Source of the DNA: Christiangramia sp. OXR-203
Lineage (GTDB): Bacteria; Bacteroidota; Bacteroidia; Flavobacteriales; Flavobacteriaceae
DNA length: 64,000 bases
Reading direction: 5' to 3'
Assembly (NCBI RefSeq): GCF_034372165.1
Contig: NZ_CP139698.1
Span: 2,852,001-2,916,000, forward strand
Both the position numbers and the translations under genes were made by a program. This document shows, piece by piece, positions 24,560-32,865 of this stretch; position 1 is the first letter of the stretch; every line of letters starts with the position of its first letter. The notes under the pieces were generated by a model, which did no database searches, was not told where the DNA came from, and was given only the letters and a program-made list of their open reading frames with translations.

Positions 24560-25843
24560 TTATTCTTGCTTGTACACCTTTCCTTCTTTCATGACAAATA
24601 CCACTTCTTTTAGGGTAGAAACATTTTGAGTGGGATCCTCGTTTACCGCAATGATATCTGCATAAAAACCACTTGCGATCTTTCCGCTTTCGTTTTCCAT
24701 ATTCAAAACTTTCGCGGGAGTGATTGTTGCTGAAATGATTGCTTCCATAACTGGCATTCCGGCTTCGGTCATATATTCAAATTCGCGAGCATTTTCTCCA
24801 TGCTTGAAAACACCTGCATCTGTACCAAATAAAATAGGCACTCCCCTCTTGTATGCTATAGCAAATGTATTTTGAATCTTGGGCCCTATCTCCTGAGCTT
24901 TAGGGACTACCAGTTCCGGGTAGTATCCTTCGATCTCTGCATTTTCTGTAACTTCCTTTCCAGCGGTGATGGTAGGTACGAGGTATGCATTCATCTGCTT
25001 CATAAGATCCATGGTTTCTTCACTCATTAAAGTTCCATGTTCTATGGTTTTCACTCCCGCTCTTACTGCCCGCTGCATTCCCTCATCACCATGTGCGTGA
25101 GCGGCCACATGAAAACCGTAATCTTTAGCTGTCTTAACTATTTCTTCAATTTCTTCAGTAAAAAACTGCGGATTTGAACTACTCTTCGCAACACTAAGCA
25201 CTCCACCGGTAGCAGTGATCTTGATAAGATCAGCTCCATTCTTATAGCGTTGGCGAACCGCCTTTCTTGCATCCTCCAGACTATTCACTACACCATCCTT
25301 CGGTCCAGGATTTCCCATCAATTCAGCATTAACTCCGTTAGTAGGATCGGCATGGCCACCAGTTGTTGCGAGACTTTTTCCAGCAGTAAAAATTCTTGGA
25401 CCGGCTATCTTTCCCTTATTTATAGCATTCCGAAGAGAAATATTAATACCAGAACCTCCAAGATCCCGAACAGAAGTAAAACCAGCTATTAGCGTTTTTT
25501 CAGCAAAACCTACAGCGTTGAAGGCATTATCCGCCGGGTTATTAGTAAAGCTTTCTAAATACTCACCTGGATTGGATTCGCCCTCCATATGTACATGCAT
25601 ATCGGTAAGCCCGGGAAGAACCGTTTTACTCTTGAGATCAATAACCTCAATGCTGTCACTGGAAGGTTTTTTAAAACCTTTCTCTACGGAAGAGATCCTA
25701 TTACCTTTAATAATGATGGTTTGCTCTTCCAGTACTTTAGAATTTTTAGTATCGATCAATTTTCCAGCGTGGATATAGGTTTGTTGGGCCATTAAGTTCA
25801 AACTGAACAAAACAGCGAATGCTATTAGAAGAAAGTTTTTCAT
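24560..25843 (-). CDS. Exported amidohydrolase (metal-dependent)
   Basis: 427 residues. Residues 1-20 are a signal peptide (MKNFLLIAFAVLFSLNLMAQ). The rest is a TIM-barrel amidohydrolase of the imidazolonepropionase / Xaa-Pro-dipeptidase-like branch: GLTDMHVHMEG with metal ligands H83 and H85, RDLGGSG, LIKITATGG (a possible carbamylated or metal-bridging Lys), FHVAAHAHGDEGM, TIEHGTLM and the metal Asp in LFGTDAGVFKHG. Export suggests periplasmic hydrolysis of peptides or other amides; the substrate is not decidable. The DegT gene ends 4 bases upstream of it, so they share a transcript. Confidence 0.9.
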   Translation of the reverse strand: MKNFLLIAFAVLFSLNLMAQQTYIHAGKLIDTKNSKVLEEQTIIIKGNRISSVEKGFKKPSSDSIEVIDLKSKTVLPGLTDMHVHMEGESNPGEYLESFTNNPADNAFNAVGFAEKTLIAGFTSVRDLGGSGINISLRNAINKGKIAGPRIFTAGKSLATTGGHADPTNGVNAELMGNPGPKDGVVNSLEDARKAVRQRYKNGADLIKITATGGVLSVAKSSSNPQFFTEEIEEIVKTAKDYGFHVAAHAHGDEGMQRAVRAGVKTIEHGTLMSEETMDLMKQMNAYLVPTITAGKEVTENAEIEGYYPELVVPKAQEIGPKIQNTFAIAYKRGVPILFGTDAGVFKHGENAREFEYMTEAGMPVMEAIISATITPAKVLNMENESGKIASGFYADIIAVNEDPTQNVSTLKEVVFVMKEGKVYKQE

Positions 25844-25847
25844 GAGA

Positions 25848-26984
25848 TTATTTTAGAAAATCGATTATTGTTCCTGTAAGATAATCAATTTGCTCATCAT
25901 CAAGCTCCGTGTGCATAGGTAGTGAGATCACTTCCTGCACAAGTCTGTTGGTCACAGGGAAATCTGCTTCATTATAACGCTCATCGGCATAAGCTTTTTG
26001 CTTATGTAATGGAATTGGATAGTAAATTCCGAAGGGAAGGCCTTTCTCCTGTAGGTGTTTTGCCAGTGCATCCCTCTTGCCATTAAGAATCCTTAGAGTA
26101 TACTGGTGAAAAACATGAGTGTCACAGTCACCTTCGCGGTAAGGCGTGACAATTTGCTCATGACCTCTAAATGCCTCTGAGTATTTGAAAGCAGCTGCCT
26201 TCCTCGCTTCGTTGTAAATATCCAGCTTTGGTAATTTAGCTTTTAATACTGCGGCCTGTAAACTATCTAATCTCGAGTTCACCCCAACCACATCGTGATG
26301 GTAGCGCTCATACATACCATGATTTACAATACCTCTAATTGTATGTGCCAGTTCATCATTATTCGTAAAAATAGCGCCACCATCACCATAACATCCTAAA
26401 TTCTTGCTTGGAAAAAATGAAGTAGCTCCCACATCACCCATGGTTCCAGCTTTGAACGTCTGGGCTTCCCTGGTATGGTAATTAGCTCCTATAGCCTGTG
26501 CGTTGTCTTCAATAACAAAAAGATCATGCTCTTTAGCGATCTCCATCACCACATCCATATTTGCCACCTGTCCGAATAAATGCACAGGTACGATAGCACG
26601 GGTTTTTGGTGTAATCGCCTTTCGAATTTTGTCAGGATCAATATTATAAGTTTCGGGATCTACGTCCACTAGCACTGGAGTTAGCTGAAGTAAGGCAATA
26701 ACTTCCACAGTAGCGGCAAATGTAAAGTCAGCAGTTATGACCTCATCGCCTGGTTTTAGTCCCAGTCCCATCATAGCTATTTGTAAAGCATCGGTTCCGT
26801 TTGCACAAGGAATGACGTGCTTTACACGCAGATATTCTTCAAGATCCTTCTGAAATGCATGCACATGAGGGCCATTGATAAAAGATGTTTCTTCCATGAT
26901 TTCCTGGAAAGAAGCATTTACTTCGTTTTTTATACCTTCGAACTGACCTTTAAGATCAACCATTTGAATCTTTTTCATCTGCAT
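25848..26984 (-). CDS. DegT/DnrJ/EryC1/StrS sugar aminotransferase family
   Basis: 378 residues. PLP-dependent enzyme making amino-sugars on nucleotide carriers. Marks: ANGTDALQIAMMGLGLKPGD, TFAATVEVI, VPVHLFGQVANMD, VIEDNAQAIGA, the PLP lysine in SFFPSKNLGCYGDGG and VNSRLDSLQAAVL. The start may be the ATG at 26984 or 26978. Such genes usually sit in O-antigen or capsule clusters; here the only envelope neighbour is waaA, transcribed divergently. The amidohydrolase follows after 4 bases, an odd pairing. Substrate unknown. Confidence 0.92.
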   Translation of the reverse strand: MQMKKIQMVDLKGQFEGIKNEVNASFQEIMEETSFINGPHVHAFQKDLEEYLRVKHVIPCANGTDALQIAMMGLGLKPGDEVITADFTFAATVEVIALLQLTPVLVDVDPETYNIDPDKIRKAITPKTRAIVPVHLFGQVANMDVVMEIAKEHDLFVIEDNAQAIGANYHTREAQTFKAGTMGDVGATSFFPSKNLGCYGDGGAIFTNNDELAHTIRGIVNHGMYERYHHDVVGVNSRLDSLQAAVLKAKLPKLDIYNEARKAAAFKYSEAFRGHEQIVTPYREGDCDTHVFHQYTLRILNGKRDALAKHLQEKGLPFGIYYPIPLHKQKAYADERYNEADFPVTNRLVQEVISLPMHTELDDEQIDYLTGTIIDFLK

Positions 26985-27050
26985 TTTTTTTCAGGTTCAC
27001 GAAAATACAAAATATAGCATCTACTGGCAATCACTTTAATCACAAACGGC

Positions 27051-27058
27051 TATTTTTG
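27051..27058 (+). promoter_or_regulatory. Probable -7 box for waaA
   Basis: TATTTTTG, a full TAnnTTTG match, 17 bases before the waaA ATG. No TTG at the usual distance. Confidence 0.45.
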
Positions 27059-27075
27059 AAATCAGATTTACATTC

Positions 27076-28344
27076 ATGCAATCTCTCTATAACTCACTTA
27101 TAAATTTCAGCCAGCCGGTAATTTCAATAGCTGGAAAATTCAGTCCAAAACTGAAGGAATTTTCAGATGGAAGAAAAGATCTGTTTCCACGTCTTGAAAA
27201 ATTGCTACAGCCAGAATCCCAGTATATATGGATACATGCAGCTTCACTTGGAGAGTTTGAAATGGGAGTACCGGTCCTTAAAATGCTGAAAGATGAATAT
27301 CCTTCAGAAAAGATAATCGTTAGCTTCTTCTCTCCTTCGGGTTTTAACAATAAGAAAAAGCATGAGTTGGTGGATATCTTCACCTACCTCCCACTGGATA
27401 CTAAGTATTATGCACAAAAGTTTCTTGAACTTATAAATCCGAAAATGGCGTTCTTCATCAAATATGATTTCTGGCCAAATCTTTTAATGGGTCTTAAAGA
27501 TCGTAATATTCCCACATACCTGGTTTCTGGTGTGTTTCGTCAAAATCAAAGTTTTTTTAAATTCTACGGAAAATGGATGATCAATTCTTTGCAGGCTTTC
27601 GATCACTTCTTTGTTCAAAACGAGGAATCTGCAGAATTATTGAGCAAAATAGGTTTTGAGAATACAACTGTTGCAGGAGACACAAGGTTCGACAGGGTTG
27701 CAGCTCAGATCACTCAAGACAACCGTATAGAATTTATTGAAGATTTTAAGGCTAACCAGCTTTTGACAGTATTTGGTAGTAGCTGGCCAGAAGATGAAAA
27801 CCTTTTTATTGACTATATAAATAAACATCCTGAACAAAAGTTCCTGATTGCACCGCATGAGATTAAAGCTGAAAAAATTCAAACTTTAAGCGATAAAATA
27901 AAACAACCGGTGCTGCAGTTTTCAGAAATGAAGAGGGCTAATATTGAAGATTTCAATGTTTTTATTCTGGATACGATTGGCTACCTTGGAAGAGTGTACA
28001 GTTATGCAGACATTGCCTATATTGGTGGTGGTGCAGGTTCGACGGGCTTACATAATATTCTGGAACCAGCTACCTTCGGAATTCCAATAATCATTGGATC
28101 GAATTACGATAAATTTCCGGAAGCGGCACGATTAAGACAATTAGCAGGATTGTTTTCTGTTAAAAATTCCGAAGAATTTGAAGAGATTATGGACAAACTC
28201 ATAAGCAATCCTGACTTTAGAAAAAAGAGCGGAATGATCGCAGGGCACTTTATTAACAGTAATACAGGGGCTACCAGAATTTTAGAATCCCATTTAAGAG
28301 TAGCAGAGAACGGAGGATTAACAAACATTGCTAAAAAAAAGTAA
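27076..28344 (+). CDS. waaA: 3-deoxy-D-manno-octulosonate (Kdo) transferase
   Basis: 422 residues. It adds Kdo from CMP-Kdo to lipid A, the first core step of lipopolysaccharide, at the inner face of the cytoplasmic membrane. Marks: IWIHAASLGEFE at about 51-62 with the presumed catalytic Glu60, FFIKYDFWPNLLMGL, VAGDTRFDRV, FGSSWPEDE, IAPHEI, YIGGGAGSTGLHNILEPATFG and IIGSNYDKFPEA. The N-terminus lacks a strong membrane anchor but has a hydrophobic patch. Slightly shorter than the E. coli protein. Two small lipoprotein genes follow in the same direction. Confidence 0.94.
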   Translation: MQSLYNSLINFSQPVISIAGKFSPKLKEFSDGRKDLFPRLEKLLQPESQYIWIHAASLGEFEMGVPVLKMLKDEYPSEKIIVSFFSPSGFNNKKKHELVDIFTYLPLDTKYYAQKFLELINPKMAFFIKYDFWPNLLMGLKDRNIPTYLVSGVFRQNQSFFKFYGKWMINSLQAFDHFFVQNEESAELLSKIGFENTTVAGDTRFDRVAAQITQDNRIEFIEDFKANQLLTVFGSSWPEDENLFIDYINKHPEQKFLIAPHEIKAEKIQTLSDKIKQPVLQFSEMKRANIEDFNVFILDTIGYLGRVYSYADIAYIGGGAGSTGLHNILEPATFGIPIIIGSNYDKFPEAARLRQLAGLFSVKNSEEFEEIMDKLISNPDFRKKSGMIAGHFINSNTGATRILESHLRVAENGGLTNIAKKK

Positions 28345-28408
28345 AAATAATTCGCACAATTGTTTATAGTTGTAATTTCGACCAGTATTAACAACTAAAT
28401 AAATACAA

Positions 28409-28648
28409 ATGAGACGTTTATCAATCCTTGCGGTTGCATTAATGACTAGTTCTGTTTTATTCACATCATGTAGACAAGAAGCAGAAAAGGAAACCATCGT
28501 CAAGGAAGTAGAAGTTGAAAAGCAGGTTAAATCACCTGAAGAAGCTGATGAACGAGAAGGGATTCTTGAGCGAACAGCTAAAAAAGTTGATAATGAAGTA
28601 AATAAGGAAATCGACGAAGAAATAGAAAAAATTGGAGACGACAATTAG
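28409..28648 (+). CDS. Small charged lipoprotein
   Basis: 79 residues. MRRLSILAVALMTSSVLFTSC is a lipoprotein signal with the lipid-modified Cys at 21. The mature part (~58 residues) is almost entirely charged, with a predicted helix rich in Glu and Lys (ETIVKEVEVEKQV, DEREGILERTAKKVDNEVNK). The next gene has a very similar signal sequence and is 63 bases away, so they are probably paralogues. No known domain. Likely periplasm-facing outer or inner membrane lipoprotein. Confidence 0.72.
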   Translation: MRRLSILAVALMTSSVLFTSCRQEAEKETIVKEVEVEKQVKSPEEADEREGILERTAKKVDNEVNKEIDEEIEKIGDDN

Positions 28649-28711
28649 TAATAAATCTCGAATTTTAATACATTGAATTACTAAAACTACTAATAACTAA
28701 ATAATCAAATT

Positions 28712-28999
28712 ATGAAAAAACCGATTTTAATGCTTGCTTTAGCACTGTCAACAAGTTTATTCTTTACTTCTTGTAGAGAAACTAACGAGAATGAGACTGA
28801 TGATATGGAGCAAATGGAGTCTGATGATATGGACGACATGGATGATATGGATGACATGGACGATGCAGGAAATGACATCGAAAATGCAGCTAATGATGCT
28901 GGTGATGCAGTAGAAAATGCAGCTAACGACGCTGGAGATGCGGTAGAGAATGCAGCTCAGGATGTCGAAGACGAGGTTGAAGGAAACGACGACTACTAG
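28712..28999 (+). CDS. Small acidic repeat lipoprotein
   Basis: 95 residues. MKKPILMLALALSTSLFFTSC is a lipoprotein signal (Cys21). The mature part is extremely acidic and built from two repeat types: MDD repeated four times (~residues 38-52) and an 11-residue unit ENAANDAGDAV repeated twice plus a partial third (~57-90). The 11-residue period suggests an amphipathic helix of the coiled-coil kind. Function unknown; calcium binding or surface charge are guesses only. Ends in a terminator. Confidence 0.75.
   Translation: MKKPILMLALALSTSLFFTSCRETNENETDDMEQMESDDMDDMDDMDDMDDAGNDIENAANDAGDAVENAANDAGDAVENAAQDVEDEVEGNDDY
28823..28864 (+). repeat. 9-base tandem repeat coding (MDD)n
   Basis: Units GATGATATG, GACGACATG, GATGATATG, GATGACATG and a partial GACGAT run head to tail. 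Synonymous changes between units show it is not a recent perfect expansion, but slippage is possible. Confidence 0.7.
28880..28975 (+). repeat. 33-base tandem repeat coding ENAANDAGDAV
   Basis: Two full units (28880-28912, 28913-28945) and a diverged third (28946-28975). Units differ at third codon positions, which indicates selection on the peptide. Confidence 0.7.
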
Positions 29000-29019
29000 T
29001 CCTTAATAAAATAAGTTTT

Positions 29020-29051
29020 AAAAGCCCTCTCTAAATTAGATGGGGCTTTTT
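29020..29051. terminator. Terminator between convergent lipoprotein and repressor genes
   Basis: AAAAGCCC (29020-29027) pairs with GGGCTTTT (29043-29050) around a 15-base partly paired loop, followed by T. The stop codon of the minus-strand repressor gene abuts it, so on that strand it follows at once. Confidence 0.7.
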
Positions 29052-29818
29052 TAATGTTTAAAAGATTTTAATTCTCTTTTTAACTCGTTCATTGATTGTT
29101 GAAGTTCCTGAAAAAGCCCATTATTTGTTGGATTGTCCAGGTTGAAAGTAAGTTTAGAATTTACCTGCCAGATCTCCTGAATATCGTGCACATTGATCTC
29201 TAAAGGTAAATATTCTTCATTGAGTGATATCAACAAAACTTTCGAAGGATCAGGCATTTTCTGTATCTTCTTTACCAATACCGAGTCATACATTACGATC
29301 ACGTATACTTTATTGTTACTGGCTTCTTCTATGCTAGCAACAGCTTTTCCCATCACCCATTCTCCCGGACGATAATCTGGCAACATACTATCTCCCTCGA
29401 TCTGGAAACCACGGTAGGTCGCATTTCTAAATTCTGGTAAAGGAATATCAAAAGCTGGAAGTTGATTATACCATTCCACATCCTGTACGTTGTGAGGATA
29501 CCCTGCAGCCGCCTTCTGGTTTACAAGAACTATATTTTCGTTATCGGCATTATCTACGGTAACAACTTTTGGACTTACATCTCCTTTACTGATCTTAAGA
29601 TACTTCTGCCCGCTGTCTCCAAACAGCCATAATGGATTGATCGCGAATTGCCTAAGCAATTCAGCCACTACTTTACCTGAAAGCTTCGTACGGCCACGTT
29701 CTATATCTGCAGTTGAATTTTTTATACCCAATAGCGTAGCAAATTCTGTTTGAGTATAATTATGCTCTTCACGAACTTCTTTAAAATGCTTAATTTCAAT
29801 CGATCCCGGTGTACCCAT
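29051..29818 (-). CDS. XRE-family repressor with S24 (LexA/CI-like) autocleavage domain
   Basis: 255 residues. Residues ~10-60 are a helix-turn-helix (YTQTEFATLLGIKNSTADIE). Residues ~135-225 are a LexA/CI-type S24 domain with the nucleophile Ser144 in GDSM and the general-base Lys183 or 184 in VLVKKI. A linker Ala-Gly (A105-G106 in KAAAGYPH) is where LexA-like proteins cut themselves. The last ~25 residues form a helix (FQELQQSMNELKRELKS). It is not in a prophage here, so a stress or development repressor cleaved on a DNA-damage or other signal is likely. A palindromic operator sits over its own promoter. Confidence 0.88.
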   Translation of the reverse strand: MGTPGSIEIKHFKEVREEHNYTQTEFATLLGIKNSTADIERGRTKLSGKVVAELLRQFAINPLWLFGDSGQKYLKISKGDVSPKVVTVDNADNENIVLVNQKAAAGYPHNVQDVEWYNQLPAFDIPLPEFRNATYRGFQIEGDSMLPDYRPGEWVMGKAVASIEEASNNKVYVIVMYDSVLVKKIQKMPDPSKVLLISLNEEYLPLEINVHDIQEIWQVNSKLTFNLDNPTNNGLFQELQQSMNELKRELKSFKH

Positions 29819-29830
29819 AAACTATTAATA

Positions 29831-29872
29831 TTGGAATTATTCCAAATTTATAATAATAAATGGAATCTTTCC
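29831..29872 (-). promoter_or_regulatory. Operator and -7 box of the XRE-S24 gene
   Basis: TTGGAATTATTCCAA (29831-29845) is a perfect 7-base-arm palindrome. A weaker copy GGAATCTTTCC lies at 29862-29872. On the minus strand TAAATTTG (29843-29850), a full match to the Bacteroidota -7 box, overlaps the palindrome. The arrangement fits autorepression: dimer binding would cover the -7 element. The site is 13-27 bases upstream of the ATG. Confidence 0.6.
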
Positions 29873-29990
29873 TCGGAATTGAGAAAATTATTGAATTAAA
29901 TTTACGTAGGTACTGTTGGTCATGTCCGAACATGCCTTATCCCATTGCGTAAGGAAATCATAGTCTATAAAACTGAAGAACTTAAAAATT

Positions 29991-31967
29991 CTATTCAGAT
30001 TTGTAACCCAGAAGTCTAAGTGCATTTAATACCACAACAAGGGTTGAGCCTTCATGGAAAACCACCGCCACCCCAATATTGGCCCAACCAAAGATCGTCG
30101 CCGGAAGTAGCAAAGCCACTACACCCAGACTGATCCATAAATTCTGTTTTACGATGTTATGCGCTTTACGGCTCAAACCTATTGCGAATGGAAGCAATTC
30201 AAGTCTATCTGCCATAAGAGCGACATCTGCAGTCTCAAGCGCAACATCACTCCCTGCTGCACCCATCGCAATTCCTACCGTGCTATTTGCCATCGCCGGA
30301 GCATCATTAACGCCATCCCCTATCATGGCAACTTTGGCCTTCCCGCTGCTAAGTTTTCGAATCTTATCGACTTTTTCTTCAGGCAATAAACTACCATAAG
30401 CTTTAGTGAGACCAATTTCTTTAGCGACCGCATTTGCTACAAATTGATTATCACCGGTAAGCATCACCATTTCCTTTATACCCAATTCTCTTAAACGTGA
30501 TAAGGTAGGCCTGGCAGATTCCCTGGGCTCATCCATCAATCCCAGAATCCCACTAAAATGATCTCCAGATTTCACTAACATGGTAGTTTTCCCATCTCTT
30601 TCCAGGTCTTTGATCCTTTTAACCAGATTTGAATCAAGGTGCTTCTCACCTTCAAATAGTTCCAGGTTCCCAATAGATATTTGATTCCCATTAATGTGAC
30701 CACTTATACCTTTTCCCTGAATTGCTTCAGAAGCAGATAATTGAGGTATTTGATATTCTACTGGCAGTTTTGCGCGTCCATCACGAACTATGGCTTTGGC
30801 AAGCGGATGATTACTTGTATTTTCCAAAGCAATCACTTCTGAAAGTAATTCAGCTTCCGAAGAATTATTCAGCAAAATAACATCTGTTAGTTTTGGTTTC
30901 CCCTCAGTAAGCGTACCGGTTTTATCAAAAGCCAAAGTTTTCAAGGTCCCAAGATCTTCCAAAGGTTTACCACCTTTGAATAAGACACCACCTTTCGCGG
31001 CACGAGCAATTCCACTTAATACTGCGGAAGGTGTGGATATCGCGAGGGCACAGGGACTTGCAGCCACCAAAGCAGCCATAGACCTGTAAAAACTAGCGGA
31101 CCATGGTTCATCAATGACCAGAAACGCCAGGTTCAGAATTAGAATAAGAATAAGTACCGCCGGTACGTAAAACTTTTCAAATTTATCTGTTAGCAATTGG
31201 GTTGGAGACTTTTTATCCTGCGCCTGCTGCACCATTTCAATAAGCCTGCTCAGCGTGGAATCTTCCGCCTTCCTTATCACCTTCACCTCTATCGTGGCAT
31301 CTCCATTGATCGTTCCAGCAAAAGCACGGTGTTTATCGGGAATGGAAGTGGTATTATTATAATCTATACCTTCCTCCTGTATAGGTTCTTTGTCTACAGG
31401 AATACTTTCTCCTGTAATTGGAGCTTGATTAATGTTCGTTCTTCCATGGATTAAAATGCTATCTGCCGGCACGGTTGAATTAGGTCTTATCCGTAGAATA
31501 TCGCCCACCTCTAGATTTTCCAGGCTCACTTCCCTGAACTCACCATCAATTTTCTTCAAGGCTACCTTGGGAGCTAGTTTTGTAAGAGCTTCAATAGATT
31601 TCTGAGCTTTATCCATAGCGAGATGCTCAAGTGCATGACCTAGACTGAACAGGAATAAAAGCAATCCACCTTCAGCCCACTTGTCTAGAAATGCTGCGCC
31701 AATAGCGGCTACCAACATTAAAAAATCAATTTCAAATCTAGCTTTCGATATTTCTTCGAAAGCCTCTTTAGCGGTAAATAATCCACCAAAAAAATATGAA
31801 AGCAAGAATGGAACTAATGCATAAACAAAATCAAAATCTGAAAACTGTAGAAGTAAATATCCAACTATGAGAAATACGCCGCTTAAAATAGCAAATATTA
31901 ATTCCGTTCTTTCTCCAAAAATACCGTCGTTATGTGGCTTGCAACAACCATGATTATGTCCTGACAT
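29991..31967 (-). CDS. Heavy-metal P-type ATPase, P1B-4-like
   Basis: 658 residues. ATP-driven export of a transition metal across the inner membrane. It has the TGES actuator motif, SPC in the membrane metal site (SPCALAISTPSAVLSG), DKTGTLTEGKP phosphorylation site, TGDNQ and GDGVNDAPAMA, and the C-terminal HEGSTLVVVLNALRLLG. SPC together with HEGST is the mark of the P1B-4 subgroup, whose members export Co2+, Fe2+, Zn2+ or Cd2+. No N-terminal HMA domain is present; instead there is a short MSGHNHGCCKPHND stretch that could bind metal. No metal regulator lies adjacent, except that the XRE-S24 gene is downstream. Confidence 0.93.
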   Translation of the reverse strand: MSGHNHGCCKPHNDGIFGERTELIFAILSGVFLIVGYLLLQFSDFDFVYALVPFLLSYFFGGLFTAKEAFEEISKARFEIDFLMLVAAIGAAFLDKWAEGGLLLFLFSLGHALEHLAMDKAQKSIEALTKLAPKVALKKIDGEFREVSLENLEVGDILRIRPNSTVPADSILIHGRTNINQAPITGESIPVDKEPIQEEGIDYNNTTSIPDKHRAFAGTINGDATIEVKVIRKAEDSTLSRLIEMVQQAQDKKSPTQLLTDKFEKFYVPAVLILILILNLAFLVIDEPWSASFYRSMAALVAASPCALAISTPSAVLSGIARAAKGGVLFKGGKPLEDLGTLKTLAFDKTGTLTEGKPKLTDVILLNNSSEAELLSEVIALENTSNHPLAKAIVRDGRAKLPVEYQIPQLSASEAIQGKGISGHINGNQISIGNLELFEGEKHLDSNLVKRIKDLERDGKTTMLVKSGDHFSGILGLMDEPRESARPTLSRLRELGIKEMVMLTGDNQFVANAVAKEIGLTKAYGSLLPEEKVDKIRKLSSGKAKVAMIGDGVNDAPAMANSTVGIAMGAAGSDVALETADVALMADRLELLPFAIGLSRKAHNIVKQNLWISLGVVALLLPATIFGWANIGVAVVFHEGSTLVVVLNALRLLGYKSE

Positions 31968-32249
31968 TTATTTTAGCAAATTTTAATCTAAAGGTACAAT
32001 TAAATGTGCTGAAGTATAAATTAGAGAAAAGCCCGGAAGTACAAATAGATAGAAGATTTAAAAAATATCTTAGAAATGCACTCCTGATACAGATGTGTAT
32101 TTCTTTCTGAAAGGAATTAAGGTTTGAATTGTTCCGAAGAGGATCTAAATCAGGAAGATTGTAACTCTGAAACCTTCACTACGATCTCATCTAGTATCCA
32201 TCTATGAAAATGTCTGTAACATAGATTAAATTGAAATGCAAAAATTAGA
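31968..32249. other. Intergenic region without gene
   Basis: 282 bases upstream of the metal ATPase gene. On the minus strand there is a near-match -7 box (TACCTTTA) about 27 bases before the ATPase ATG. The rest shows no recognisable gene, RNA or repeat; short reading fragments found there have no start or family likeness. Confidence 0.4.
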
Positions 32250-32444
32250 TTATATACAGCATTTACAGGTATCAAGGTTCAAAACCTGAAATTTCAACAA
32301 AGCTGCTTCAGAAGCAAGCCTGCTATTATCATATATTCCCAGATACACTCGTTCAAAAACTGAAGGCAATTGCGAACAACTATCTGCATGGATCGACATA
32401 ACGCCATTGCTATTAGTTTGTTTACTGAGATAGTAAAATTTCAT
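32250..32444 (-). CDS. Small His/Cys-rich conserved hypothetical protein
   Basis: 64 residues. It fits a widespread flavobacterial small-protein pattern: MKFYYLSKQTNSNG, then IHADSCSQLPS, LGIYDNSRLASEAAL and a C-terminal Cys cluster LDTCKCCI. The three Cys plus His suggest metal binding or a thiol role, but no function is known to me. The typical pattern in relatives is HxxxC...LGxFxNCxxA...CxxC; here the middle Cys is Ser and the C-terminal motif is CKCC. It is an isolated gene, and expression is unproven. Confidence 0.55.
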   Translation of the reverse strand: MKFYYLSKQTNSNGVMSIHADSCSQLPSVFERVYLGIYDNSRLASEAALLKFQVLNLDTCKCCI

Positions 32445-32523
32445 CCGGCAATTTATCTTACTAGGTGAAAATCACTTGATATAATTCGGTAAAATATTAC
32501 TGTTTTTAAACTACGGATTAAAT

Positions 32524-32865
32524 TTATAAACTTTGAAGTTCCAGCACCCAAAACGCGATGATGAGGAGGAGACTAATAATCATTCCTGAGAAAATCATAA
32601 GAAGACCTCTATTCTCAACCTGAATGGTTTCCAGCTCCTGCTCAAACAATTCCTGCTGCTCCTTTTCCAGTTTGAAATACCGCTGAAATCCCAACCTGTT
32701 GGCAAGTTTACCCTTATTGGTAAGATAAACCTGTCCGCGGTCGTTAATATATATAAGTCGCTTTTCTCTCAACGTATTAATAAAATCTATGGATGTGCTT
32801 TGTCTCAGGTCTGTCGCCATGATACCATCCTGTAGATTATTTAGGGTATATGTGTTTTGCTTCAT
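32524..32865 (-). CDS. Winged-helix-like protein with C-terminal membrane anchor
   Basis: 113 residues. Residues ~20-60 look like a small winged helix: helical segment ATDLRQSTSIDFINTLREK followed by a beta hairpin LIYINDRGQVYLTNKGKL. A basic-acidic helix (~62-85) leads to a hydrophobic anchor LLMIFSGMIISLLLIIAFWV near the end. This layout is that of a tail-anchored DNA-binding or protein-interaction protein. Single gene with no clear partner; family not recognised. Confidence 0.6.
   Translation of the reverse strand: MKQNTYTLNNLQDGIMATDLRQSTSIDFINTLREKRLIYINDRGQVYLTNKGKLANRLGFQRYFKLEKEQQELFEQELETIQVENRGLLMIFSGMIISLLLIIAFWVLELQSL

Noticed and set aside
28823-28975. CRISPR-like array
   Set aside because: The repeats are head-to-tail, in frame and coding, without spacers.
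29051-31967. Prophage or mobile island marked by the CI-like repressor
   Set aside because: No integrase, phage genes, attachment repeats or change in base use around it; neighbours are housekeeping genes.
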